Below, piece by piece: positions 20,320 to 28,976 of a stretch of 33,498 nt of DNA. Made by a program: the position numbers and the translations under genes. Below the pieces are notes generated by a model. The model was not told where the DNA came from. It did no database searches and saw nothing but the letters and a program-made list of their open reading frames with translations. Where the stretch lies: assembly GCA_028711405.1 (NCBI GenBank), contig JAQTSH010000001.1, positions 1 to 33,498 of the forward strand, read 5' to 3'. Each line of letters opens with the position of its first letter. Within the stretch, counting starts at the first letter, position 1. This DNA comes from Methanoregula sp. GTDB taxonomy: Archaea; Halobacteriota; Methanomicrobia; Methanomicrobiales; Methanospirillaceae.

Positions 20320-22929
20320 TTAGTTGATCGTCGTTCCCTGCATGACGGCAGACTCGGGCACATCGAACGTCGTGCCAGTACCGACGATATGGTACTTGCC
20401 GGTCGCTTTGACCGGGTACGGGTTGCCGGTCGTTGAATAGGGCACGACAAACTCCCCGTTCGTGCTCTCCTGCTGGTAGGTGAAGGTTCGTCCGGTATCG
20501 GTCACAAGCGGGACCTCGATGATGCCGGTGCCCTTGATATGCGCACCTTTCACGTATTCAAAGACCTTTACGTACTTTACGTCCGGTGTCTTTCCACTGA
20601 AGACATTTGACGGGGATTCATGGACGAGCCGGTAGTGATGGAGCGCCGGTACGGTGTCGATCGGGTTCACGATGGACGGGCTGAGCACGGTCGCGTGGTA
20701 GCCCTCCGGGGCGTTGATGTTGTACTGGGCTGCCCGTGCGGTTGCGTCACTCGCGTTCATCGCGACAGCGTTGGTCATCACCGGTGCCGAGACGCTTGTG
20801 ATCGTCGAATCGGCATATTCGACATAATAGGCAGTCGTCGCCGGGGTCAGGGACCCGTCAAAGTTGTGGAGCCTTGAAATCATCGTGTGGAAATAGGGCT
20901 GCTCGTTCAACAGGGCGGACTCGTATTTTGTGGTGTCCGTCTGGCTCGGCATCAAGAGGGTCATCTGGTACGGAGCGGCGGCAAGTGTTGAGTTGTACCA
21001 GGTTGCCATCGCCCAGAACTTGCCCGTGTCCATCTCGATGTCGGTCACAATATACCGGGTACGCGCTGCGTCCATCACTGAGTTTGCCGTATCCTCAGAC
21101 TGGCTGATGAAGAATGTAGAAGACCCGGTTGAACCGGTCACCCCCTGCTGGAAGGGGTTCGCATTCGGTATACGCTTTGCGATGTAGGTGATCATGTGAC
21201 CATAGTCCCACCAGGACATGACCCCGTACGACTGGTTGGGGTACGTGAACGTGTTCTTGTCGTAGATGGTGTAATAGTTCACGCCCGTCTCCGGGGTGTT
21301 GTTGCCCATCCAGTCCAGTGCTTCCCGCCAGTCCCCGTTCATCCGGATCGCCTGGCTCGACGCGTTCTGGTAACTGTACATGGCAGAGTTGTACGCGAAG
21401 AGCACACCTAAAATTGTGACGATAACGACGAGCCCGAGCATGAAATAGTTCGGGGCATGGGCAGCTCCACCTTTCTTTGCCGCCTTCTTCTGTTTTCGTG
21501 CACGGGGCGAATCCTCTCGTCCCTTCACCTTCACCTTCTCATCTGCCTCCGGAGCCGGGGCAGAGGCGGAAGAGACGGTCTTTGCCGCGAGCCGGATGTC
21601 CTTCCAGCCCTGCTCAAAGACAAAGCTCGCGCAGATTGCCGAGAGAAGTGCCACATTCACGGCGAGGTAATACTCGTACCTGATGTGCTGCCAGGTCGAG
21701 AAGAAGATCACGATTGCCCACACGAGCGCAAAGATCTCCTGCGGGTGCTCTTCTTTGATGTTCTTGTAGAGGATGACCAGCGCCCCGCCGACCATGAGGA
21801 TGAGCCCGTAGTTGAAGGTCAGCCATGCACTATCGGATGACCAGCCCCGTGCTTCCTGCACGGTGTTCGTGATCGCCATCTGCCCGAAGAATGCAAAGAG
21901 CGATGAGAAGAACAGGCTGTAGAGTTGCGGAAGTGCCACAAACAGGACCAAGCCGAACAGAATCGCGCAGCCGATGATGATCGCCGGGAAGTAGTACCAT
22001 TTCTTCCCTTTGAGGTACCGGGCGAGTGCATAGAGCACAACCGTCCCGCCGATGAGACCGAGATATGCGTAGATGTGCCCGATTGTGTAGTCGGAGAGGT
22101 CAAGCCCCGTACCCTTTAACCCGAAGAGGAGGAGCCCGACGATCGCAATGGCGAAGATGACGGTATTGGCGACAAGCAGGTACTCACTAGAACGCTCCCG
22201 GTAGACGTCGATGACAAACTGGATGACGGTGAAGACCCCCGCGATCAGGGCAAAGAGGATCATCGTGGGCATCGTGAACAGTCCCAGCAGGTACGCGATA
22301 CCGGCAAGCGCGGAGAAGAGAAGGAGGGTCTTGAAACTCCCGATATCCTTTAGGTTGATCTTTGTCTTACTCCCGATGAGGAGGACGTACATGTACAACA
22401 GGCAGAAGATGCAGGCAAAGAGCACCTCCGCGATGTGGTGGTCCATGTACCCGTAGAACGCCCGGTAGAAGAACTGCCCGGTGACCACGGCGGTGAACCC
22501 GGCAGCAAACAGCCCGGTCTTCCAGTTCCCGCAGCACCGCCCGACAAAATACATCACCGGGACGACAAGCGCTCCCATCATGGGTGGCACGAGAAGCCCG
22601 ACACCGATGATCTCCGGGCGTGTTGCGGCACCGGTGATCATACAACAGACGGCGATGATCGTGGGGAAGAGCGGACCCCAGTATATCATTGTCCCGTTAG
22701 GGTAGAGGGTCATCGGTTCGAACCAGGAGTACGTGAGGTGGTTTGCGAGGAGCTGCTCTACCTGCCGCAGGTTGTAGAGCGGGTCATCACTTCCGACCAT
22801 CAGGAGGATATCGGTGTTGCCCATCAGGAGCATGGGAAGAATGCGGAGCCAGAGGGCAAAGATAAAAAAAATTGCCACAAGCCCGATGATGAGGTAATTA
22901 CGGTGATTTTTCAGATCCAGAGATACCAT
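20320..22929 (-). CDS. aglB: Oligosaccharyltransferase AglB (STT3 family)
   Basis: This 869-residue membrane enzyme transfers lipid-linked glycan to Asn in N-X-S/T sequons of exported proteins. About 12-13 hydrophobic helices fill residues 10-510. The first acidic motif is around SDDPLYNLRQVE (47-58), the second around YMDHHIAEVLF (161-171), and the loop Glu is probably E359 in TNTVQEAR. The catalytic WWDYGH (573-578) begins the extracellular C-terminal domain. A charged Lys/Ala/Glu-rich cytoplasmic loop (about 452-493) breaks the helices. Start ATG 22929 has GGTTGATC 2 bases upstream. It has its own TATA box and a T-run terminator, so it is probably monocistronic, next to the glycan-synthesis genes. 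Confidence 0.97.
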   Translation of the reverse strand: MVSLDLKNHRNYLIIGLVAIFFIFALWLRILPMLLMGNTDILLMVGSDDPLYNLRQVEQLLANHLTYSWFEPMTLYPNGTMIYWGPLFPTIIAVCCMITGAATRPEIIGVGLLVPPMMGALVVPVMYFVGRCCGNWKTGLFAAGFTAVVTGQFFYRAFYGYMDHHIAEVLFACIFCLLYMYVLLIGSKTKINLKDIGSFKTLLLFSALAGIAYLLGLFTMPTMILFALIAGVFTVIQFVIDVYRERSSEYLLVANTVIFAIAIVGLLLFGLKGTGLDLSDYTIGHIYAYLGLIGGTVVLYALARYLKGKKWYYFPAIIIGCAILFGLVLFVALPQLYSLFFSSLFAFFGQMAITNTVQEARGWSSDSAWLTFNYGLILMVGGALVILYKNIKEEHPQEIFALVWAIVIFFSTWQHIRYEYYLAVNVALLSAICASFVFEQGWKDIRLAAKTVSSASAPAPEADEKVKVKGREDSPRARKQKKAAKKGGAAHAPNYFMLGLVVIVTILGVLFAYNSAMYSYQNASSQAIRMNGDWREALDWMGNNTPETGVNYYTIYDKNTFTYPNQSYGVMSWWDYGHMITYIAKRIPNANPFQQGVTGSTGSSTFFISQSEDTANSVMDAARTRYIVTDIEMDTGKFWAMATWYNSTLAAAPYQMTLLMPSQTDTTKYESALLNEQPYFHTMISRLHNFDGSLTPATTAYYVEYADSTITSVSAPVMTNAVAMNASDATARAAQYNINAPEGYHATVLSPSIVNPIDTVPALHHYRLVHESPSNVFSGKTPDVKYVKVFEYVKGAHIKGTGIIEVPLVTDTGRTFTYQQESTNGEFVVPYSTTGNPYPVKATGKYHIVGTGTTFDVPESAVMQGTTIN

Positions 22930-22965
22930 GCGATCAACCTTTCGGTACTAAATTTTAGTTGAGAG

Positions 22966-22977
22966 CATTAATAAATT
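22966..22977 (-). promoter_or_regulatory. TATA box of aglB
   Basis: The minus strand reads AAATTTATTAAT. Its centre is about 43 bases before the aglB ATG, predicting a transcript start near 22945 and a leader that includes the Shine-Dalgarno GGTTGATC. Confidence 0.6.
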
Positions 22978-22989
22978 TGGATAAATCCG

Positions 22990-24123
22990 TCAGAGAAGCC
23001 GCTCGAACTGCGCTTCGAACTGCCGGGCTTTCTCTTTCCAGCTATGCTCTTCGAAGTTGAGGTGATACGTCCGGGGTGTGTCCATGAGCCCTTTCACCTG
23101 CGCGACAAAATCCTCCCGTGTCCGGTAGACAAAGAGGTTCTCCCCGCCGATCCGGGTCACGTCCGGGATCGGGCGCATGACAATCGGTTTCCCGCAGGCA
23201 GAGTATTCGAAGAATTTGTTCGGGAGGGCTATATCCACCCATTGGGGCGGCGCGAGGGGAATGGTGCAGGCATCCATACACGCGATGTATCGCGGCAGTT
23301 CGGCGTAGGGTTTTGTGCCGGTGAAGATGACATGATCCGAGAGTCCGAGGGAGCTGGCGAGAATGCGGAGTTCGGCGTCATACCCGGTGAAAAGCGAACC
23401 CCCGACGATTAAAAGCCGGGTGTTCTTCCGGTACCGGATCAGTTCCGGCAGCGCCCGGATCATCTCGTCAATCGCGTACCAGCGCTCGACCGCACCTGAG
23501 AACCCGATGACGAAGTCGTCCTCCCCGATCCCGAGTGTTTTTCGCATTCCCGCTCCATCCATAGGTACGAAGAGACCGGTATCGACCCCGTTCGTGATGA
23601 GATCCGCAGAGAACCCGAACGACCGGAGTTTATCGACAAGGGACGGGGAGACCGTGGTGAGGGCATCGCTGTGGGCGAGGTTCCGGCGGGTGATCGCCCA
23701 GACACTGTCCCGGACGATCCGCTGGAGCGTTGGGTTGTGGAAGTAGGCAGCGGCGGAATCGGGGAACCAGTCCTTTAAGTCAAAGATGACCGGGACATGG
23801 CACGTCTTCGCGGCATGGATGACGGCAGTGCCGGCAAGGACATGGGCAGCGACAACGATATCGATCTGGTTGTCCCGGATGATCTTCGGGAAACAGTAGA
23901 AGTGGTACGGGGTATTTGCCGTGTAATGGAGAAGCGGAGTCCGGAAGGGGAACTGGGTCGCTTCCTCAACGATGAGCCGTGTGTCCCGTGCGACGCCCCG
24001 GCTGACGTGGAAATGGGCGACATGCACTTCGTGGCGTTGTGCCAGCTCTTCAAAGAGATAGTGGTGCCGCGAAGGGATGGGGTGGTGGATATAGTCCTGG
24101 GTTGAGACAAGAAGGATCTTCAT
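22990..24123 (-). CDS. GT4-family glycosyltransferase
   Basis: This is a 377-residue GT-B enzyme of family 4, using a nucleotide-sugar donor, probably in lipid-linked glycan assembly. The N-terminal Rossmann half starts MKILLVSTQDYIHHP and holds IFDLKDWFPD. The C-terminal donor-binding half contains ITNGVDTGLF, VIGFSGAVERWYAIDEMI and VIFTGTKPYAELPRYIACMD. The retaining-GT4 EX7E-like region is NKFFEYSACGKPIV. There are no membrane helices; it probably associates with the membrane surface. It has its own promoter (TATA-like AAATATATATGAC at 24163-24174) and no clear ribosome-binding site. The sugar it transfers cannot be told from sequence. Confidence 0.9.
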   Translation of the reverse strand: MKILLVSTQDYIHHPIPSRHHYLFEELAQRHEVHVAHFHVSRGVARDTRLIVEEATQFPFRTPLLHYTANTPYHFYCFPKIIRDNQIDIVVAAHVLAGTAVIHAAKTCHVPVIFDLKDWFPDSAAAYFHNPTLQRIVRDSVWAITRRNLAHSDALTTVSPSLVDKLRSFGFSADLITNGVDTGLFVPMDGAGMRKTLGIGEDDFVIGFSGAVERWYAIDEMIRALPELIRYRKNTRLLIVGGSLFTGYDAELRILASSLGLSDHVIFTGTKPYAELPRYIACMDACTIPLAPPQWVDIALPNKFFEYSACGKPIVMRPIPDVTRIGGENLFVYRTREDFVAQVKGLMDTPRTYHLNFEEHSWKEKARQFEAQFERLL

Positions 24124-24140
24124 GGGTCACACGGAGGGTC

Positions 24141-24175
24141 ATCATCCTGAACTGATGATTGTGTCATATATATTT
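24141..24175 (-). promoter_or_regulatory. GT4 gene promoter with inverted repeat
   Basis: A TATA box (minus AAATATATATGAC, 24163-24174) is followed by the inverted repeat ATCATC-7 bases-GATGAT (24141-24159) at the expected transcript start, about 20-36 bases before the ATG at 24123. The repeat could be an operator or a small 5' hairpin. Confidence 0.5.
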
Positions 24176-24232
24176 CCCGGTACGGGAATAAAAGGACGTG
24201 CCGCGATGGGCAGGGTTCCCGGCGGGCACCCA

Positions 24233-24841
24233 TCACCGGTCTTTCTGGCGCCGGGACATTGCCTCCGGCAGCGCCCGGATCTTCGCCGGTGCTCCTATGG
24301 CGAGCATGTGCGCCGGCACATCACGGGTCACGATGGCGCCGGCAGCGACAAACGCCCCCTCCCCGATACAGACACCGGGAACGATGGTCGCATTCGCGCC
24401 GATTGCCGCACCGTCCCGGATCACCGGTCCGACAAGTCCGCCGATGCCGGTCGGGGGATAGCGGTCGTTGGTCAGCACTGCGTTCGGACCGATGAAGACA
24501 TGGTTTCCGATCTGCGTGTTCGTCGGGATGTAGACCATACTTTGCAGGCTCACATCGCTGCCGATGGTGGTGGTGCCGTCAATGACAGTTGAAGTCCCGA
24601 TCGCGACCCGGTCCCCGATCCGGGTCTTCTCCCGGATCAGGACATTGTGCCCGCTCTGGAACCTGTCCCCGATCGTCACGTCACAGTAGAGGATCGTGCC
24701 GGAACGGAGCACCGCGTCCTTCCCGATGACCGTACCGGTGAATCCGGTCTTGCCCATCTTATCCCGCGAGGGGAACCCCAGGGTCACCGGCTCAAAGACC
24801 TGCACTCCGGCTCCAACCGTGTTGATACCGTACTCGATCAT
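24233..24841 (-). CDS. Left-handed beta-helix (hexapeptide) acyltransferase
   Basis: This is a 202-residue protein of hexapeptide repeats ([IV]-G-x-x) from about residue 40 to 185, e.g. IGDRFQSGHNVLI, IGDRVAIGTSTVI, IGNHVFIGPNAVL and IGEGAFVAAGAIV. It resembles the WbbJ/PglD/LpxA-type acetyltransferases that acetylate amino groups on nucleotide sugars. The likely acetyl-transfer loop is TNDRYPP (about 134-140) between two coils; a catalytic His of the common type is not obvious. It overlaps glmS by 4 bases (ATGA), so it belongs to the amino-sugar operon as last gene. The substrate may be a UDP-amino sugar for the N-glycan (inference). Confidence 0.88.
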   Translation of the reverse strand: MIEYGINTVGAGVQVFEPVTLGFPSRDKMGKTGFTGTVIGKDAVLRSGTILYCDVTIGDRFQSGHNVLIREKTRIGDRVAIGTSTVIDGTTTIGSDVSLQSMVYIPTNTQIGNHVFIGPNAVLTNDRYPPTGIGGLVGPVIRDGAAIGANATIVPGVCIGEGAFVAAGAIVTRDVPAHMLAIGAPAKIRALPEAMSRRQKDR

Positions 24842-26586
24842 TCGACTGTCACGCTCTTTGCAAGGTTTCTCGGTTTGTCCACATCCCGTCCCAGCGCCAC
24901 CGCGGTTTTGTACGCGATGATCTGGAGCACGACAAGGCTCGACAGGATCTGGGCGAACAGATGGGTTCCGGGCAGGGGGATGAAGATATCGGCGATATCC
25001 ACGAGTTCGGAATCCCCGACACACCCAAGAGCGATGACCGGCGCCCCCCGTGCTTTCATCTCCTTGATGTTCGAGCACATCACATCATAGGTCTCACCGG
25101 GCATGCAGATCGCAATCGCCGGGGTTTCCGGGGAGAGCAGGGCGAACGGACCATGCTTCAGTTCACCGGCGGCATACCCTTCTGCATGGATGTAGGAGAT
25201 CTCCTTCATCTTTAACGCACCTTCGAGCGAGACCGCGTAGAACGGACCCCTGCCCACGTAAAAGATGCTCGCTGCCCCTACGCAGAGCGAGACCGCATTT
25301 GAGAGATCGATAAGAAGTGTGTCATCAATCACCTCGTGGGCGTGCTGGAGGATCTCATCGCACTTCCCCCCGGTCCAGCAGTTCGTGATCTGCATCAGGA
25401 CGGCGAGCTGGGCGACAAAGGATTTCGTCGCCGCAACGCTGATCTCCGGTCCTGCGCACATGAAGAGTGTTTCGTCAGCGACCCGGCTCACGGAACTGCC
25501 GACGACGTTGGTGATCGCGAGGGTCTTGCAGTGCTGTGCCCGGGCTTTTCTAAGTGCGGTGAGCGTATCGGCAGTCTCACCGGACTGCGTGATCCCGATG
25601 ACGAGCCCTTCAACCGGCGGGGGAAAATACCGGAACTCGGAGGCAAACTCAAGTCGTGCCGGAATTCCGCAGATCTCCTCAACCAGGTACCGGAAGATCA
25701 GCCCGGCATGGTAGGATGACCCGCAGGCAACGATCGTCACCGCCGATGGCTTCTCAGCAGCAAACGCGGGCAGGGTAGTGGTATCGGTCGCACAGACAGT
25801 GTTAAAGAATGCCAGCGGTTGTTCATAGATCTCTTTGACCATGAAATGGGGAAACCCTCCCTTCTTTGCCTGCTCGGGAGACCAGTTGATCAGCTGAATC
25901 TCACGGGAGACCAATGTGCCGGCATGGAAGATCTCGATCTTTTCCGGCAGCAGGCTCGCGATATCCCCGTCCTCAAGGAAGATCGCCCGTTCGGTGTATT
26001 CCAGCACAGGGGTCATATCCGACGCGGCAAAATGCTCCCCATCCCCGATCCCGATCACGAGCGGGCTCTGGTTCCGCGCCGCAATGAGCCGGGGGTCATC
26101 AGCGGTGATGACGAGCAGCGCGAAGGAACCCTTCAGGAGTGGAACTGTTTGCTGGACTGCAACGAGGATGTCATGGTCCCGTGCATATGCTTCTTCAATA
26201 AGATGCACGACGACCTCGGTATCCGTGTCGGAACAGAACCGGTGCCCGCGGGCGATGAGGTCGCGTTTCAGGCTGGAAAAATTCTCGATGATCCCGTTAT
26301 GCACCACCGCGATCCGCCTGGCACAGTCGAGATGCGGGTGAGCATTGGCATCACTGGGAACGCCGTGGGTTGCCCAGCGGGTGTGCCCGATACCGATCTT
26401 CCCGTGCAGCTGGTTCGCCGAACCGGCATACCCGGAGATCCGTCCCTGGTGCTTGACGAGCTCGATGCCGCTCCCGAGAGTTGCAACCCCGAATGAATCG
26501 TATCCCCGGTACTCGAGTTTCTTCAACCCTTCGATGATCACGGGGGCTGCATCCCTCATTCCCACGTACCCGACGATGCCGCACAC
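24838..26586 (-). CDS. glmS: Glutamine-fructose-6-phosphate aminotransferase (isomerizing)
   Basis: This 582-residue enzyme makes glucosamine-6-phosphate from fructose-6-phosphate and glutamine. The class II amidotransferase domain starts MCGIVGYVG with nucleophile C2 and contains HTRWATHG and HNGIIENF. Two SIS domains follow (about 265-395 and 430-560), with SGETADT and the second phosphate site. The C-terminus KPRNLAKSVTVE matches the conserved family end. The start is GTG at 26586, 1 base after the glmU-like stop, with GGTGATT 6 bases upstream. Length (582) is slightly shorter than bacterial GlmS (about 609), as usual for archaeal enzymes. Confidence 0.97.
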   Translation of the reverse strand: MCGIVGYVGMRDAAPVIIEGLKKLEYRGYDSFGVATLGSGIELVKHQGRISGYAGSANQLHGKIGIGHTRWATHGVPSDANAHPHLDCARRIAVVHNGIIENFSSLKRDLIARGHRFCSDTDTEVVVHLIEEAYARDHDILVAVQQTVPLLKGSFALLVITADDPRLIAARNQSPLVIGIGDGEHFAASDMTPVLEYTERAIFLEDGDIASLLPEKIEIFHAGTLVSREIQLINWSPEQAKKGGFPHFMVKEIYEQPLAFFNTVCATDTTTLPAFAAEKPSAVTIVACGSSYHAGLIFRYLVEEICGIPARLEFASEFRYFPPPVEGLVIGITQSGETADTLTALRKARAQHCKTLAITNVVGSSVSRVADETLFMCAGPEISVAATKSFVAQLAVLMQITNCWTGGKCDEILQHAHEVIDDTLLIDLSNAVSLCVGAASIFYVGRGPFYAVSLEGALKMKEISYIHAEGYAAGELKHGPFALLSPETPAIAICMPGETYDVMCSNIKEMKARGAPVIALGCVGDSELVDIADIFIPLPGTHLFAQILSSLVVLQIIAYKTAVALGRDVDKPRNLAKSVTVE

Positions 26587-26587
26587 C

Positions 26588-27745
26588 TTAAATCACCAAC
26601 GCATTGTCGTCAATAATCCGGGTGACCAGATCATGGTCGCCTTCGATGGTCGCATTGTTGCCGACAATGCAGTTCCGGAAGATCGTCCCCGGGCTGCTCC
26701 GTACACGCTCCCCGAGGATCGCCCCGAACCCCGCACGGGACGGAACACCCTCAATGGTCAGGACTCCTTCTGTCGTGCAGGTAGAGGTATGATCCCCGAT
26801 CTGGCACCGTTCCGCGATCACGGTATCGATGATCCGGGAATGCGACCCGATGGTGGTATCGTCCATGATGATCGCGTTTCCTATACAGGTGAAGGGTTCA
26901 ATATTCACGCGGGATCCGATACTCGTGTAGGGCAGGATGCAGCAGTTCGGGCTGATCGTCGTATTACACCCAATCACCACCGGTCCCATGATGACCGTGT
27001 TCGGTCCGATGACCGATCCCCTCCCGATCCGGACCGCACCCTGGATCGTCGTCTGCCGGCTCGTGATCCCTTCCCGCACGGCAGTGAGCCGCTTTAAGAG
27101 CCGGGCGTTCATCTTCAGCAGGTCCCAGGGATAGATCGCGTCCTGCCAGTCGTCAGCCGGCACTGCCTGGAGCTGTTGGTTCGCATGGAGCATCGCAGCG
27201 ATGGCTTCCGTCATCGTATTGTTGCTGTTGATGATGGAGAAGAAATCCTTCTTTAAGGAGTAGATACCCGTGCTCACCGTGCAACCGGTGTTCGCTTCCG
27301 GCTTTTCAACGATGCTCTCGACATACCCGTCCTTTAAGTGCACCACGCCAAAGTTTGACGGGTTCGGGTGCTCTTTGACGAGAATCCCGGCGCGGTATTT
27401 ACGGATACTGGCAACCGATGCCGCATCGATATAATTGTCGCCAGGCAGAACGATGAAATCCCCCGAAATCTCCGGCTCCGCCTGCCTGAGTGCATGGGCG
27501 GTGCCCAGCTGCTTCTCCTGCACCACCACCTTGATGGGAAGATCAAACTCGTTTAAGAACCGGATCACCTGCTCGCGGCGGTACCCCACGACCACGACGA
27601 TATCCCGGATCCCGTTCTTCACCAGTGCATCGATCACGTACCCGATGATCGGGCGGTTCGCCACCGGGATCATCGCCTTCGGGCGGCTCAACGTCAGGGG
27701 TCGCACCCGTCTCCCCTCACCTGCCGCAAGAATCACTGCCTGCAT
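26588..27745 (-). CDS. GlmU-like bifunctional sugar-1-phosphate nucleotidylyl/acetyltransferase, copy 1
   Basis: This is a 385-residue protein. Residues 1-235 are a nucleotidyltransferase with LAAGEGRRVRPLT (6-18), the Lys of RPKAMIP, VGYRREQVI and VLPGDNYID. Residues about 240-385 are a left-handed beta-helix (e.g. IGRGSVIGPNTVI, IGCNTTISPNCCI). Archaeal relatives (Sulfolobus ST0452, Methanocaldococcus MJ1101) convert glucosamine-1-phosphate to UDP-GlcNAc or make UDP/dTDP sugars. In this context, between glmM and glmS, it likely supplies UDP-GlcNAc. It lies 8 bases after the second GlmU-like gene. Confidence 0.92.
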   Translation of the reverse strand: MQAVILAAGEGRRVRPLTLSRPKAMIPVANRPIIGYVIDALVKNGIRDIVVVVGYRREQVIRFLNEFDLPIKVVVQEKQLGTAHALRQAEPEISGDFIVLPGDNYIDAASVASIRKYRAGILVKEHPNPSNFGVVHLKDGYVESIVEKPEANTGCTVSTGIYSLKKDFFSIINSNNTMTEAIAAMLHANQQLQAVPADDWQDAIYPWDLLKMNARLLKRLTAVREGITSRQTTIQGAVRIGRGSVIGPNTVIMGPVVIGCNTTISPNCCILPYTSIGSRVNIEPFTCIGNAIIMDDTTIGSHSRIIDTVIAERCQIGDHTSTCTTEGVLTIEGVPSRAGFGAILGERVRSSPGTIFRNCIVGNNATIEGDHDLVTRIIDDNALVI

Positions 27746-27753
27746 CGTCTTAC

Positions 27754-28953
27754 CTACCGGATGATGGAGTTCTCTCCAATACAGCCTTCGACATACGTGT
27801 TGGGAGCAAAGAGCGAGTTATGCGCAATCATTGCCCCGACGTTGATGGAGCAGTTGATCCCGAACTGCACATCATCCCCGATGACTGCCCCGAACTTCCT
27901 GTGCCGGGTGTTCCTGCCGCAGACATGGACATCCGCATGGTCGTGCCGGAGGTTAGCCACTTTTGTTCCGGCACCAAAGTTGCACCCGCTGCCGATGACT
28001 GAGTCTCCGATGTAGTTGAAGTGCGGGATCTTCGTGCCTGCCATGACGATCGAGTTCTTCAGCTCGGTGCAGTGCCCGATGTGGCAGTCATCCCCGACGC
28101 TTGTCGCGCCTCGGAAATACGCGTGCGGACCGATCCGGCAGTTGTTGCCGATGATGCACGGACCCTCGATGTATGTGCCGGATTTTATGACGGTGCCCTT
28201 GCCGATGACCACCGGACCGGTCAGGGTGACCCCATCTTCCACCGTGCCCCGGTGATCAGATGTGAGGCTCGCCATCAGGATCGCGTTCGCATCCAATAGA
28301 TCCCAAGGGTACCCGACATCCATCCAGAATGAGAGCGGGAAGGCGCCTAGGCGTTTTTCTCCGATCAGCACCCCGAGGGCATCCGTGAGTTCCAGTTCCC
28401 CCCGTTCCGAAGTCTGCACCCGGTCGACAAGATCGAAAATATCCGGGCTGAACAGGTATGCCCCGGCATTGATCAGGTTTGATCGCGGGTGTTCGGATTT
28501 CTCTTCGAGAGACGTGACCATTCCATCCTCGACAAGCACGACCCCGTAATCCTGGGGATGATCGGTCGTACTCGTGCACATACAGTGGGGCGGCATGGCG
28601 ATGAGCCGGGCGATATCGGCACTCGAAAGGAGCATATCCCCGTTCATCGCGAGAAAGTTTCCGGAGACCCGGTCGGCGGCGGATCGCAGGGCGTCGGCAG
28701 TCCCCTGCTGGTGCCGTTGTGGGGCGTACGTGATCCGGATCCCCCAGCGGGAACCATCGTCAAAATGTTTCCGGACTTCCCGTTCCCCGTATCCAACGAC
28801 CAGGACAAAATCCGTGATGCCGGCATCCCGGGCAGCGAGGATTAAATGCTCCATCATCGGGCGGTTCGCGAGCGGGAGCATCACTTTCGGTCGCCTGGCA
28901 GTGAGGGGGCGCATCCGTTTCCCTTCACCGGCAGCGAAGACGACACATTCCAT
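27754..28953 (-). CDS. GlmU-like bifunctional sugar-1-phosphate nucleotidylyl/acetyltransferase, copy 2
   Basis: This is a 399-residue paralogue of the next gene in the operon. The nucleotidyltransferase half (1-235) has FAAGEGKRMRPLT, RPKVMLP, VVGYGEREV and LAMNGDML. The beta-helix half (about 245-399) has a longer C-terminus with HVCGRNTRHRKFGAVIGDDV and INCSINVGAMI, which resembles the acetyltransferase part of GlmU more closely than copy 1 does. The ATG at 28953 starts the conserved region; GTG at 28971 would add 6 residues. No strong ribosome-binding site is visible. Two paralogues side by side suggest different substrates or a division between uridylyl and acetyl transfer (inference). 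Confidence 0.9.
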   Translation of the reverse strand: MECVVFAAGEGKRMRPLTARRPKVMLPLANRPMMEHLILAARDAGITDFVLVVGYGEREVRKHFDDGSRWGIRITYAPQRHQQGTADALRSAADRVSGNFLAMNGDMLLSSADIARLIAMPPHCMCTSTTDHPQDYGVVLVEDGMVTSLEEKSEHPRSNLINAGAYLFSPDIFDLVDRVQTSERGELELTDALGVLIGEKRLGAFPLSFWMDVGYPWDLLDANAILMASLTSDHRGTVEDGVTLTGPVVIGKGTVIKSGTYIEGPCIIGNNCRIGPHAYFRGATSVGDDCHIGHCTELKNSIVMAGTKIPHFNYIGDSVIGSGCNFGAGTKVANLRHDHADVHVCGRNTRHRKFGAVIGDDVQFGINCSINVGAMIAHNSLFAPNTYVEGCIGENSIIR

Positions 28954-28976
28954 ATCTATAGCTCGATGCACAACAT

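Noticed and set aside
24842..25078. N-terminal extension of the hexapeptide acyltransferase to 25078
   Set aside because: The extra 79 codons overlap the glmS end in another frame and look like random Arg/Gly/Pro-rich sequence.
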